From the NCBI GenBank assembly GCA_003864495.1, contig PEDN01001364.1, positions 248,001 through 312,000 on the forward strand: DNA of 64,000 nt, given 5' to 3'. This stretch comes from Nemopilema nomurai (Eukaryota > Cnidaria > Scyphozoa > Rhizostomeae > Rhizostomatidae). Of this stretch, positions 34,174 to 46,726 are shown one piece after another; position 1 is the first letter of the stretch, and every line of letters starts with the position of its first letter. The notes under the pieces are model-generated. The model searched no databases. It was not told the DNA's origin and saw only the letters and a program-made list of their open reading frames with translations. A program made the position numbers and the translations under genes.

Positions 34174-37100
34174 ATGGATGCCAAGGCTGAAGAAAGTAGG
34201 AAACTGAACTTGGCGAATATGAAACTAAAGAGAGTCTCAGATCCTACAGGTCGGCATCACTCTGTTCGCCGGCCTGATGAAGTTATTCGAGATGTACGTG
34301 GCTTGAAGCTTCGCCAGCGCGTGTCTTTGGTTCTTGGAGATGAAATCTTGCGCAAAGAGCTGGAGGATATCGTCGAGAGCACCACGACCAACGGTCCAAA
34401 GTTGCGTAATGGCATCCGTACATACCAGGATTTTCTTATACCGACCATGTACCCTGGTGGATATAACGCGGGTGGGTCAATGTTGGGGACGGTGACACCG
34501 ATAAATGACGTCCGAGGTATGGATACCCTGTCCATGAGCAAAGCTGAAAGAGTGTTGCGTACGAAATTGGCTGCAGTATATCGCTTAGTTGATTTATTTG
34601 GCTGGGACCAAGTGATTTACAATCATATTTCAGTGAGTCTTTGTTTTTATTTTGATCAAATACATCTCATAATCCAATAAATAATGGGGGTTTAAACAAA
34701 AGAAGCACTACTGTCGCTCGTAATCAAAGACCTGCAAAAATCTGTTGAGGCCCCCAGTTGGGATGGAATTGAATAGACGACTTTGTTAATAGGCCTTGTG
34801 CTAGCAGAGGACTGCTGTTGACTGCAAGAATTGTTGCTTGACATGTTCCTGTGTTACTCATGTACTCCCACGTTGTCCACGTTTTGTAATCGGTGACAAT
34901 TGAACCACTGATTATTACATCGGACAACCAGACAGAAAATGCCCATTAAAGGCAATTAGTTTTATTGTAGATGCACATGCTTGCTTGCAACAAAGTGTTT
35001 TAAATGCGAGCGATCGAATTTAAATACTTTTAGTCTCATTCGTCAACTTTGGGTCCTAATGTGCCCATCCCAATCAATTGTCTTGGTATTCCCGTGCAGC
35101 AGCAACGGCAGGCAGTTAATTACGTCAGCAGTCTAAATCAATCAACAACAATAATTTGTAGTTATTCAACCAATTGACAAATGGGGATTAATTAAGATCT
35201 TCTGGATACTATGTGGTACCTGTTTCGCATACACAACTGCAGTGTTTCTAAATGCTTTTATTCTGATATACCTGTGCAACTGTATTTAGAACACTCAAAC
35301 ACAAGCCTCTTTAAACATGAACAGCAGGTGCTCCAGACATCACTTGTCAATAAAAATATTTGATTTTCAAGTGCTGATAGGCAATATGACTCAAAACAAT
35401 GTGCTACAAAATTATTTTTGTTTATGTAAACCTTTCCTGTCTGTACATTGATATACCAGTGCTGTTTAGTATTGCAAGTTTAGTATTAAAAGTTAAATTA
35501 ACGTCAGTCGTAAAAGTCATTTCCTCCAGAAGTTACTCTTAAAAAGCTTGCTTAAAAGTTAGTAACATTGCAGGACTAAACTGTGCAAACCTTTGTATTC
35601 TATTCTGCCACCATAAGTTATAAGCACGGTATAACTTTATAACTCATAATATAAGCACTCCTGACAAGGTTGTCAATAAGTTGCCATTTTTCTCTTTCTC
35701 TAAATTGTTCATGGAATCACTATTTTGCTAAGATTTAAGTAATGAATATGACTAATATTCCTATGTTATTTGCAGGCTAGGGTTTCAGAAGAAAAGAGCC
35801 ATTTCCTGATAAACCCATTTGGTCTTCTTTACAATGAAATAACATCATCATCTTTAGTTAAAATTGATGGAGAAGCAAACATAATTGATTCAGGAAGTAC
35901 AAGTTTTGGCATTTCAAAAGCTGGGTTTGTTCTTCATTCTGCAATCCACCTTGCTAGGAAAGATGCAAAGTGTATTATTCATGTCCACCATGAAGCTGTT
36001 GAAGCTGTGAGTATTTTTATCAATAAATGTTCATTATTATTGAAGAATTTTGCTAGTATGATTATGAGTTATTGAGTTGGTTTGAGGAAGAGACTAAACA
36101 AGGGTGCTCTGGCACAGTATGTAATTTAGTTGGAGGGTTCAGAATTTTTTTAAATTTAAATAAGATTTTTTATGACAATTTTTTACAGCTCAAGCTTTAT
36201 TAAGATTCTACCTGCATTGTACTGCTTTTATTTTTAAATTTTGTTGTTAGTATGTTTTATTATACCAGCTCTAAATGTGTGACTTTCACAAAGAATGAGC
36301 TGAACAAGAGGCTTTGTATCAAGTTGACGAACATCAAATTTTAACCTGCCATTATTCTTCAATGGTAATATTTAGACTTTGCAATGGAAGCATTTTGACA
36401 AGCAAAGGCATAACATGTCTGCCGATTTTGAATATCAGTTTTTTGGAGTATAATTATTTCTTTACCCTTGTTTCCACTGGAAAACAGAAAATATTGATCA
36501 AAGGCCCAGAGACTATGTTGGTAGTCATTTTTAGGATAAGCTAGCCATCCTTTAGTATTTTAAGTTAAATTCTCTACTTTGAGTGGTGTGCTAGTACACC
36601 TTGTTAATGCTGATTATTTTTTGCTATTTTGTGTTCAACCAAGAGGGTTTGTTTTAACAGAAAGCTAATTTTTGGTCAAGTGACAAATGTGACATTTTCA
36701 AAGTATTGGAAGGTTGAAAGTTATTAAGAATTCCTTCATATAGATTACAATCATCCCTGGTACTGCTTATCTTTTTCTGAAAGGCTGAAATGGTTTGATA
36801 AGTTCTATTGATCCCAAACTTAGAGTCTTTGATGTCCTCTTGGTGATATTTCATGCTACAAAGATTTCAGGCAATGATGTTATTCACCCATTCAACCTTC
36901 TTATTTTTTTTCATGAGCTGCTTAAAAACTGTATTTTGGGTGGATTTCCCTTGATTTTATTGTGGCTAGTGCCTATTACCTCCATGTGATGTTTACTCCT
37001 TGTCCATAGGATGTTTTTATATACTGTCCAATGGATTGCCTGTATTCAGCTGTCAGCTTATATTCTCAGATTTCAAAAGCATTTTATGACAGATTTATCA

Positions 37101-40100
37101 ACATTAAAGAATCTGAGTTTGAAATGCATCCAAAATCCAAAAAAAATGTTTTATACACTATGATATGTTTTTAAACATCTATGTAAATATAAACTTTATC
37201 TTAGTACTATAGTGGCAACAGTTATGGTTTTAAGAAAAAGCAATAACAGAAGCAGCTGAGTCTTAACAGCTAATACGTCAAATATTCCATACTTCAATTA
37301 TTGGAAGTTCTATTTGTCATTTATTTTTCACCTCATAAAGGCTAAGTCTTTCCTAGCATTCGTTGCTTGGTGAGCATGCAAATTTGGCAGTAAAAATTTG
37401 GAGGGTATATGAAACAGCATTTATTCACAACCCTTAAACGTTAAACTATAACCATTAACAGGGTATTGTCAATTACTATGATAAACTTTTCATGCAGTGT
37501 CTTTCTCAGATAACAAAAAATGATTCTGGTGATTAGCCCTACCTAGAATCAAAAGAGAATTTTTCAGAATGTTTAGAAGAAAGTTTTCTCAAAGAATAAT
37601 GAAATGAAGCTTTGGAATGTTTGGTAATCACCTCGATGATTGAAATTTTTTTGTTGGCAATGGCGTGGATAAAACAATAGGCCTTTAAAATATTGTTTAT
37701 CAACAAAATGGTGCAAGTGAAAAATTGACCATACGATGTAGAAATTCAGTCTTATCACTACTTTATTAAACAAAATCGAAAATAAGTTGCAGCTGTTTCG
37801 AGACAAGCCCATTTGATAATTGAATCCTTGGTGATTCAAAAGTTTTTCATTAATTATTGACGTCGTTTCCATTGATTTAGGCCTAAATGCTGAAGTAAGC
37901 TGTGGAATTTTGTGAGGATGTTTTTTGTTGAAAACAAGCCGAAATCTAACGCCCGAATCATTGTTGTTTAGAAATGGCTTAGAATCCAAAGGCAACCTGT
38001 CCAATTGACAGGTGTGACGTGACGCAGAGAGAAAATTGTGAATAGAGAAGGACGATGTTTTATACTTTTTAAATTAAATTTGTGTGCAAAAAAGCACGGT
38101 TAGGTGAAATGGCAATATAAATGCCTGTGAAAAATGTTGCGTTGGGATTTTTGTTTATCCAGTAACTTCAACCGATTTCTAGTTTAGAAATCAAAAAAAT
38201 ATTTAGACCTAATTACTACAAGGGCATATTCTTTGGCTGTGTACCTGAATTTATATCAGCAAAGAGCTGTATTTCAACCCCAAGATATTGCCTCAACATT
38301 ATGTGTAGACATCAGCAACGTCGTGTTAAGTTATCTAGAGTCACATATAGCTCTGGAACATGTCTTGTAACGTCGAAACGAAACGAACAGGCTCAAAGAA
38401 CAAACCAAAATTGTGCAACCACCAATGTGTTTACCCTATATTTGAAATGATTCATGGTTTGACAAAGGCAGAGTGGAGGTGGAGCTTCATTTTTTCCCGC
38501 AAATTTCTCTAATGTTTCTTGGTGACAGAAAAGTAACTTGGTAATGAGTATGTTTTCAATTAATTGTCTATCATTCTTCTAGGTATCCGCCATGAAATGT
38601 GGCCTACTTCGCATTTCACAAGAAGCTGCGATTGTGAGTGTCTTTCTTTTGTTAAACTAGTCAGGCAGCTCTTATATGTTGTTTTTTCATTTATTTAGAA
38701 TTCCCTTTTATTTGCAAGAATTTGACTCAAACCAAAACCGCTCGTGCTGTAATTTGTGAAGATTTTCACTCCAGATTTAAAGTAATCCACAAATCATTTA
38801 CATATTTTATGTATTAAACGTCAGCAGAAACCATTTTAACGAGATGCAATAGTTAAGCTGCCGCCATTCCCGATGGATTAGCACTTTGGCTTTCCTTGGC
38901 CATGGAAGCATGCTTTGTATATTCACGTCATATAGAGGGGAAGACAATAATAACATTTGTCATGGTACAACTCTTAAAACCCCCACTACACATGCTAGCG
39001 CGACCTACTGTATCTACTCCCAATCGTACCAAGGAGTACACATTTGTATCATAGTTGATAAAATACAACACCACATTGGCAAAGTCATTGCAGCAGTTGT
39101 ACTGTGAAACTCTGCAATAGAATTGGGTCTTATTATTTGTTGCACACTAACCAAAGTCAAAAGGAAGCAAAATTGGTAACAATGCTTCACACAACACCAG
39201 GACGTCTAGCTCTGCCAGGAACAATTGTGCAACTCAAAACGCTTTCACAAAGCATGAACATATGTCAGAGATTTGGATACTTTGCTAAAATGTCAATTAA
39301 TCTATCTGATCTGTCTTTTTAAATCGCACGGGCTTAGCAACTATATTGGGAGAATGATATGTTGACACGATCAAAAGCTCTCTCCTCAAATATTTGCCAA
39401 CGCTTCACTCTTGGTTGTAAATATTTGCCTGAACACAAAGGCCTTGGTTGAAAGTCCTTGGTCTAGTTGAAACCGGATGAATATGCATAATCTGTCGATT
39501 CTGAAAGCTTTGTTTTTCGAAAATAAAGACTTATGCTTGGGATTAGGCCCAGACGGCAGCTGAGTGGCTTGAAGGTTATGCGCATTTCGGCCATTTTGAA
39601 GTCACCCGAAGTTTCGCGCTGGCGTCAATTGTCAGCAGTTTCGATTTTCCATGAATGGATTGGCAGGCTCCTTCATGAAGGTGTTTAATAGAGATGTTGG
39701 TTTTTTTTGACGAGTGTTACGTTGAAAGATTTTAATTCTTGGGTGTTGTTATTGCGTTACCTGTGTTGCTGCCAATTTTGACAGCTGCATTTGTATTAGG
39801 AGGCTCCTTCGCAATTCCTTTCCACCTCGCTGCCTTACCAGTCGCTTCGCTTCAAATAAAATTCCAAGGACCAATCGTCATGTCTAAAGGAACGTCTCTT
39901 GTCAAATTTTAGATTGGTCACGTGTCATATCACGATTTCAATGGAATTCTGGTTGATGATGCTGAGAAGGAATCAATTATTCATGACCTCGGAGACACAA
40001 ACAAGGTTTATAACTTTAACCGAGTCTATCGTCATTAAGAATTGTTCCAAACGTGGTTTGAAATCCGGGGCTAGTTAAAGGCAAATAATGCCAAAATTTG

Positions 40101-43100
40101 AGACTGACAAAATATTTCTCCAACGTTGGCTTGTTTCCAAGAAGTTCCCAATTGAATTTATTTGCTAACACCAAGTATTTTAAATGTCTTTTGGATATGC
40201 TTTTCATTAAAACGATCCTGATTTTTGAAAAGGTACCTCTATTTACTTCTAATGCTTTGTGATTAGTAAAACTCAATATTCAATTTTTTTGCATCAACAC
40301 ATTTCGATAAACAGTTTATAAGTATATGTGTATCTACTGTAGCCTTAGTCCTAGCGTGCGACTGATGGAAATTCGTATGTCTTTATCGCGGATAATTCTG
40401 ATCAAAGCACAGTTGTCACAACTGACCTTAAGACCCTGTTCACATCCTTATAAAAGTGCTTAATCGCTTATATTAAGTGTCCAGGTTATTTGTTAAGACG
40501 AGAACAATTTGTTAAGACGAGAACACAAGTTTCGAAAAGCATTGAGTAAGGGTGGGGGTCTTGTAGGCTTATTTATAGTCCACATGAATCAGCATATGCG
40601 CAATCGTTATTATTTCGGAGTATGACTTCGTAGTGTTACCAGGGTTGTTCTTTAAAGTTTGCTCAGTTACTCTAAGATTGCATTGCAAAAGCAGCCCTTT
40701 CGGAGATATAGTCTATAAGATTCTAAATTGCTCTCTAATTTTCAGTCGTAGCAAAACTCTCAGGCCAGAGCGATGGTAACGAAATAGTATCGAGTATTGT
40801 CCGAATCGCCTTTTTGCATTCAGTTAGTCTGTCTTATCACCTAAAAGGAATGATTCTTTTGACTGCGTTATGATAGCGACCCACCCTCCATCTCTCTTCT
40901 TCAAACCGTCCGTCTTGCCTACCATCTTTTCTCTCATTCCACCTCACCTACCCTTTTTCCTTACTCATTGCCCCGTATTTTCCATCGTTCCCACTCTTTC
41001 CATATGACTTTCCTTCTACCTGTATCCTACTTTTATTCCTACTCGTACATCCTCTCAACTTCCTCTATCTCCCCTTTTATCACCCTTCTCACTTTTCCCA
41101 TCTCACCCATTCCATTTTTTTTCATTCTTCATTTCCCACCCCTTCCTTTTTCGCTTATATCACTCTTCAAGCCTCTTTTATTTCCCCTCGTTTCCCGATA
41201 TTTTTCTCCAACCACCCTCTTCTATATCCTACACTTAAACCTTGCCTTCGCCATCACCCAGCATTATGTTTATGTTTAGTCACTGTAGACATGGACTGCT
41301 ACCTCAAAGATATCTGCAACCGTGCATTCCTTCAATTGCAGGTGCTCATTCTTAGAACCATGGAGTAGTGTGCATCGGTGAAACCGTGGAGGAGGCTTTT
41401 TCGTTGCTCTACCACGTCATTAAAGCTTGTGAAGTACAGGTATAAAAATGTTTTTTCTCACGTTATTTTTTTAATATATATACAATCCACTTTATTTTAC
41501 ATAATACTGACCTGGTTATGATGCATATAATGGGACTGTTGTGAGAGGTTTTAGCCTGACGAACAAGAGGTGCTTTCAGTTTAACGGAGTCTTATCAAGG
41601 AAATAACTTTAATTTCATTAACCATGGTATTAAACACGAGATCGCATTTCGCATTATTAATTTGCGTTTTTCTTCCTTTTGCCAACCAGTCAACGAAAAC
41701 CCAAAATCGCATTTCTCGTTATTTATCTAATTTGATACGGTTTCATCTGAATGCTTGAGAATATTTCTCCACGAATTAAGTGGAATATGATTCAATGGTC
41801 TGTTAAACATTATAGTGGACGCTATAAATCAGATGTGGTTAGATGACATGGAATTTATTGACGCAAAATATGATGAGGTGGTGTAAAATGTCGCTATTGA
41901 TGGGAAGATTTATGCGTTTTATTGTATCAAAAGATTTTGGAAGGAAAGGAAGGATCAAACACTCCCACAGTGTAATCTTGGCGTTCTCCCGTTATGTTTC
42001 TTGTCTCATTCCCATGTCGGATTAATATTAAATTGATCCGCTGTTTCCTAGTATCGGGGTAGAATCGAGGTTGCGCGGGAAACCATTCCATAACATAAAC
42101 ATAAGCTGTGGTGTTTGAAGTATTGTCGACGTGTAACTTTTGATGACAATTTTGAGGCCAAATAACGTGTGAGCCTTTTCAGAAGAAAGCCACGCTTCTA
42201 GACAAGAACGAACAAAGTCTTGGCATTTAATGTGGATAATTATGATAATTCTCGTGATGTTTTTAATGAAAGTTTCAGTTAGTCTCGAGACAAAAAGACC
42301 TTATTATAAACAAAGGAAATATAGAAGTTCATAATCGTCAAATCTGATCTTAAACCTCCTTTCGTTGGGAAGAAAAGCAGTAATATTTCATAAAGGGGGC
42401 TGCAGATGTTTGCAGATGTTAAGGCAGAATCCACACTGAAGTCTGAATTTATGAAGTGTCTTCTGCGTGTAAGATGCGGGATGAGTGCAGGTCTTTACTG
42501 CAAACTATTCATTGCCTTTTAATGAAACTTTTACCAAGCTGCTGTTGTTCCTTTTCAAGGTGCGAGCCGTGCCAGTTGGATTGGAAAATCTACACATTTA
42601 TGACGAAGAGGTCATCGATCGAGTTCAGAAAGTATTAAACACTAGGGCAAACTACCAGGACAAGAGTATTAAATGGCGGAGAGGGGAGCTGGAATTCGAA
42701 GCATTGATGAGGAAATTGGATGCCTGGTTGGTTTTATTCTTATTTGTCAATCCGTGCATTGAAGACTTCTTACGTTACCGAGTTAACAGTGACTTGTGGC
42801 TGTCAAGTATTTATACAAACGAACCGCCAAAAGGAAAGACATTTGCAAATGACGTATATAGTAATTGTGTGTTCTGAAGGCATCTGCAACTAAATACACA
42901 GATCGAAATTTAACTACGATTTTAGACAGCTCATTTTAGGAAGCCATTAACTTGCTTTGACGCGTATTTGCGATAAGAACAACCTCTCTAAACTTGGTGA
43001 AACTGCCAACAAAAGTTTGTTGAACATGTCGGGGAAAGAAACATTTGCTAAAAGTAATTGCCAAAACTATAGTGAATTGTATCACAGGTTGGAACCGCGA

Positions 43101-44877
43101 AGATATAATAAGTTAGATGAACACGTTTCCTGACTCATCTCCTTCGAATTGATATAATACATGATCACTTTGGAGCTAACTAGAAATTTTTGCTTTTTGA
43201 AGGGATATAACACTGGATACCCATATAGACTACCTGACGCGTTTCTGCCAGTGAAGCGCGAGAAAATACCAGAATCCCAAGATGTTCCGATCTTCCCGTC
43301 GTTTAATTTGAAGAAGAGTGGCTTAGGTTATTCGGACATCGGTGGACCACTAAGACACGGTACTGGTCGTGGCGCATCATATAAGAACAAGTTGAAATGG
43401 CTAAACAGCCCTGTTCTTGGAACGCAGTACAAGAAGGAAGCTACGGTGAGATCAGCATTATTACTTTTTGTTGTTTACTTGTTGGCTCATGCACTTTGAA
43501 ATATAAGTGTTGTTAATTTTGCCTGTCTTATTGATACATAATCCATTGCAAGTGCATTTTTGGTTTATGAGAGAGGAAGAGTCAAATCGTTTTAAAATGG
43601 GAGGATGCAATGACATAATGTCTTGGTTGCTAGAATTCCTCAGTCTTGCACAGAATCTCGTCTCAAAACAAATTATTCGCAGTAAAATAAAAAAGAGACT
43701 CGTCGGGTAGGCCTATGCTCTTGGGCAATACATGCATTTCTCCTCCCTCTACAGCAATGAGAACTTTGTAAATTGTGCATTTAGGTGGTTTCTGAAGAGA
43801 GGCAAAACCAATTGCAAACTATAAGGAAGGAGGTAACTCGAAGCGGATCGGAGAACAACATTGACACGAAAGAGACAGAAGTGACCGAGGTGACAGAAAC
43901 TATCGAAGGAGGCACGGTGACCACGGTAAAGAGGAAAGTGGTGACAATCATTCAAGGCAAAGAACAAGTGGTGGAAGACAGCCAAGTTATAGTGGATGGC
44001 AATAACGAGGTCGCTTTCTCCAGCGTCATTGACAGCGGTTTTGTCGTTGTCGACAAAGAGGATGGTCATCTTGACGGAAAAGAAATTCCCATAAATATTG
44101 ACGAAAGTGGTAAGTTTATTTGCTCACACGTTTTATTTCTATATACCCAGTCTAATTTCTTAAGGCAGGTGAAGCTATAGAATATGAGCCATGAAAGCTA
44201 CATGTTTCAGGACTTATTTTATGTGGTTTGGAGCCTTTAGCTAAAGAGTCGTGTAAACCCACGTTGTGACATAATTGAGCGGTTCATGTGCGAACTCTTC
44301 AGAGCAACTCGTTCATATGCTACTATTGATAGAGGGTGCCGCTAAGTTCTTCATAAATGTGATTGCCCACTTCTTTTACCTCTGCTCTTTCTCAATCTAC
44401 TTTGCTTCTCTTTATCTCTGGGGAAAATCAAATGATGTGAAAACATGATCAGCTTTGTGTCGATCTCATCGTGTTTCACAATATAATGTTCATAGCTGCG
44501 GGAAATTTCAAGCTTAGGTTACCAGGACCTAGACAAATTATTCAGTCGAAGCAAATAATTTGATGCCATTATGCATGGGGATGTCATCGGCATAAGGTGT
44601 ATGGGTAACCACGAAGTACCCCTTAGGGTGTGGGGATCAGTGCTAATAGTGACGTAAGAATCGATGCCCTTTATCGACAGTGGAGCACGAGGCCGAACAC
44701 ACAGAGGAAGCGAGAAGTCACGTGGATATGTTGAAGGCGCCAGGGAGCCCGGCGAGCCAACATAGCTCACAGAGATCTGACGATGAGGGAGGAGACGACG
44801 ACCACGATCGGAAGAAAGTTAAAAAGCAGAGGAGTTTCAAGAAAATGTTCCAGAAGAAACCGCACAAAAAGAAATAA
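34174..44877 (+). CDS. ADD: Adducin (actin-capping, spectrin-actin linker), nine exons, with a frame defect in exon 5
   Basis: Exons: 34174-34632, 35776-36006, 38583-38633, 39913-40005, 41342-41439, 42560-42730, 43203-43445, 43785-44109, 44681-44877 (TAA). With one base restored in exon 5 it codes for 622 residues; human adducins have 631-737. Residues about 60-365 are the head, an inactive class II aldolase fold: GMDTLSMSKAERVLRTKLAA, LFGWDQVIYNHIS, INPFGLLYNEITSSSLVKID, IIHVHHEA (the HxH pair is retained) and YHDFNGILVDD. The neck includes ELEFEALMRKLD and GYNTGYPYRLP. The tail ends in a lysine-rich MARCKS-like segment, KKQRSFKKMFQKK, which in vertebrates binds spectrin-actin and calmodulin and is phosphorylated by PKC on the Ser. 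ATG 34174 is chosen as the first ATG in the open frame. All phases are 0 except the last junction (1). Donors of exons 4 and 6 are atypical (GTTTAT, GTTTTA). It acts at the cortical membrane skeleton. Confidence 0.92.
40875..41230 (+). repeat. Long pyrimidine-rich tract in adducin intron 4
   Basis: About 350 bases on the + strand are composed largely of C and T, with scattered A and few G, ending some 110 nt before exon 5. The 103-codon ORF in it is a consequence of the composition. Such strand-asymmetric tracts can bind PTB-type splicing repressors or form triplex DNA; either role here is conjecture. Confidence 0.75.
41342..41439 (+). other. ADD: Adducin exon 5 with apparent one-base deletion, or shifted acceptor
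   Basis: The exon encodes VLILR and then NHGVVCIGETVEEAF, which is the adducin core, but the two parts are in different frames: the bases read CTTAGAACCATGG where AGA AAC CAT would be needed. Its length is 98 nt instead of the expected 99. Read from the first acceptor, a TAG follows within nine codons. A second acceptor, ATTCTTAG ending at 41355, would start the exon at AAC in phase 0 and restore the frame at the cost of the five residues VLILR, a buried strand of the fold. Confidence 0.85.
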
Positions 44878-45452
44878 CCACTTACACATGCAGTGTTAGG
44901 TAAAAGCAGAGAGAACATATTAAATTTCGCCTTTGAAGCGTTGATATTATCTGAGCCACCAGGAGGCTAGATTTCTCTTCTTTTTAATTGACCTCGTATA
45001 CAAAATATATTGCAAAGCTAAAAGACTGACTGATCTAAAGTCCATGCAGAAGCTGTTTGTATATCTTACAAGATTCTATATAGATAGATATCAAATTTAC
45101 TTTGTCGTACTTCAAAAAGACGACGGTGTGTTTTCGTTTTCATCGATTGCACTAGACGTATGGTTACACGTGTATTCGCCATTTGCACAGACTGAAGTAA
45201 AGCTCTTGTTCAGCTCTAACAAATGACGGTTCGTCGTTTCTGCAACATTGGTGTAAAGTCTTATTCCATATTTTAGCGGTGTGTTAGGTTGATGCGTACT
45301 TGAAGTATAAAGCTACTTCATGGCGCTGGAAAGTTGTTCCTTACAACGTGAAGAAAGTTATTTCCTTATTATCCTTATCTGATTTAATTCTATTTCAGTG
45401 CTACTATGCACTTCCGGCCTAGATAGATATACAAACTATTGTTACCTGTTTC

Positions 45453-45506
45453 GTATTGGAACCGAGGCGGCCGTAAAAGTTTGTATTGGAACCGAGGCGG
45501 CCGTAA
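45453..45506. repeat. Two-copy 30-bp direct repeat in the probable adducin 3' UTR
   Basis: GTATTGGAACCGAGGCGGCC continuing GTAA occurs at 45453-45476 and 45483-45506, identical in both copies, with GGCGGCC standing out in AT-rich surroundings. Confidence 0.9.
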
Positions 45507-45874
45507 GATAAATGCATTGGCTTAATTTCATTTTGGTTGTTCCAAGCATAAATGCTTGTATTGTTGCATCCGTATTTAGAGTGTTAAAGTTTTATGAGAA
45601 TATATTTTCCGTGGCTTATTTTAGCTATTTTAGCTAAGATTGTTATTCCAAATCGATGGGTTATAAAGAGCTTGGGTGGTTTTAAGGTAACTGTGAAATA
45701 TGTATTTCTCATATTTTGCCTAAGATGATGCGTGTGCCATCAACATCAAATAGCAGCTATAGACAACAAATTGCTTGATTCCAGAAAACAGATTCTGAGA
45801 AAGCTCTTGCTTCGTTATTAGCCTAAAGGCGTCTAACGACATGCTTCTAGTTTTTATTGCTCGTTAAGTTTCAT

Positions 45875-45880
45875 AATAAA
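45875..45880 (+). promoter_or_regulatory. Polyadenylation signal AATAAA, probably adducin
   Basis: A canonical hexamer 998 nt after the adducin stop. No better canonical signal was noticed between them. Confidence 0.55.
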
Positions 45881-46726
45881 GAACATTTCACTTTGATTTT
45901 TTAATCCAGTTTCCCGTAGTTCGAATCTATGACCATTTTCGGTCCGTGAAGCCCTTGTTCTTTTCGCTCCTGCGATGAGCCACCTTGCCCCGTTGGTCAT
46001 TTTGTCCGTTGGTCATTTTGTCCGTTGTCACCAAACCAAGGCCCCAAGGCAATGCTTGAAAATGGTTTTTGTAGTATCCTGAGAATGATTCCGATTGGCA
46101 ACAGATACCCACAACAGCCTTTGCCCTTTTTGGTAAGTGATTGCAAGGGTGTCTTGAAATTCAGTCATTTATGTTTAATTATTTTCCAAGATATTTCTGC
46201 TCAAATGATATTCCGGTAGTTTACTCGAAAATAACTTCCCAAGAGACTATTGTCAGCAGGAGAAGAAATCCCAAGTTGGTACTTTGTATAGGGGACATTT
46301 GCAGGGCTTGCAAGGAGCACACTGAAAAATCGTATGCTAGAAAGGGCAGAAGATAAACTGCAGTTAACGCCAAAGTGAACAATATATGTGCCACATGCAT
46401 TCACAGTACGTTAGCACCGCTAGACAATAAAGTTATTTACGGTTTAGATATAATTTCGATGTATTTAATTGTTTTGGTAGTAGAACTGGATTATAGTGGT
46501 AGCTTTAACATGTTTCTTGTACATTTACTTCTATATGTCCCAAATGGTTTCATCATACGAAGGAAGGTTAATTTTTTGAATTTTTTGTCGTATCTCATAT
46601 GTGCGGCTTCTATAAAGATATGATAAGACGGTGTGCGCAGCAGTTCATCTGGCACTCGTAGCATGACGTCATTCTTTTTTATGAATTATCCTCGTTTTGA
46701 AGTGACAATTACTGCTGAGACCTGTC

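Larger units (their letters stand above)
44878..46726. other. Adducin 3' UTR and flank, no further gene seen
   Basis: A canonical AATAAA at 45875-45880, about 1 kb after the stop, is the likely polyadenylation signal. A 30-bp direct duplication (GTATTGGAACCGAGGCGGCC at 45453 and 45483) and a 16-bp duplication GTTGGTCATTTTGTCC (45992-46023) are present. The remaining ORFs are short and lack support. Confidence 0.6.

Noticed and set aside
40968..41279. 103-codon + strand ORF
   Set aside because: It results from the stop-poor pyrimidine tract; the peptide is a Ser/Pro/Phe/Leu mixture dictated by C/T composition.
43749..44069. 106-codon minus-strand ORF opposite adducin exon 8
   Set aside because: Antisense of a Glu/Thr/Val-rich coding exon, which tends to leave the opposite strand open.
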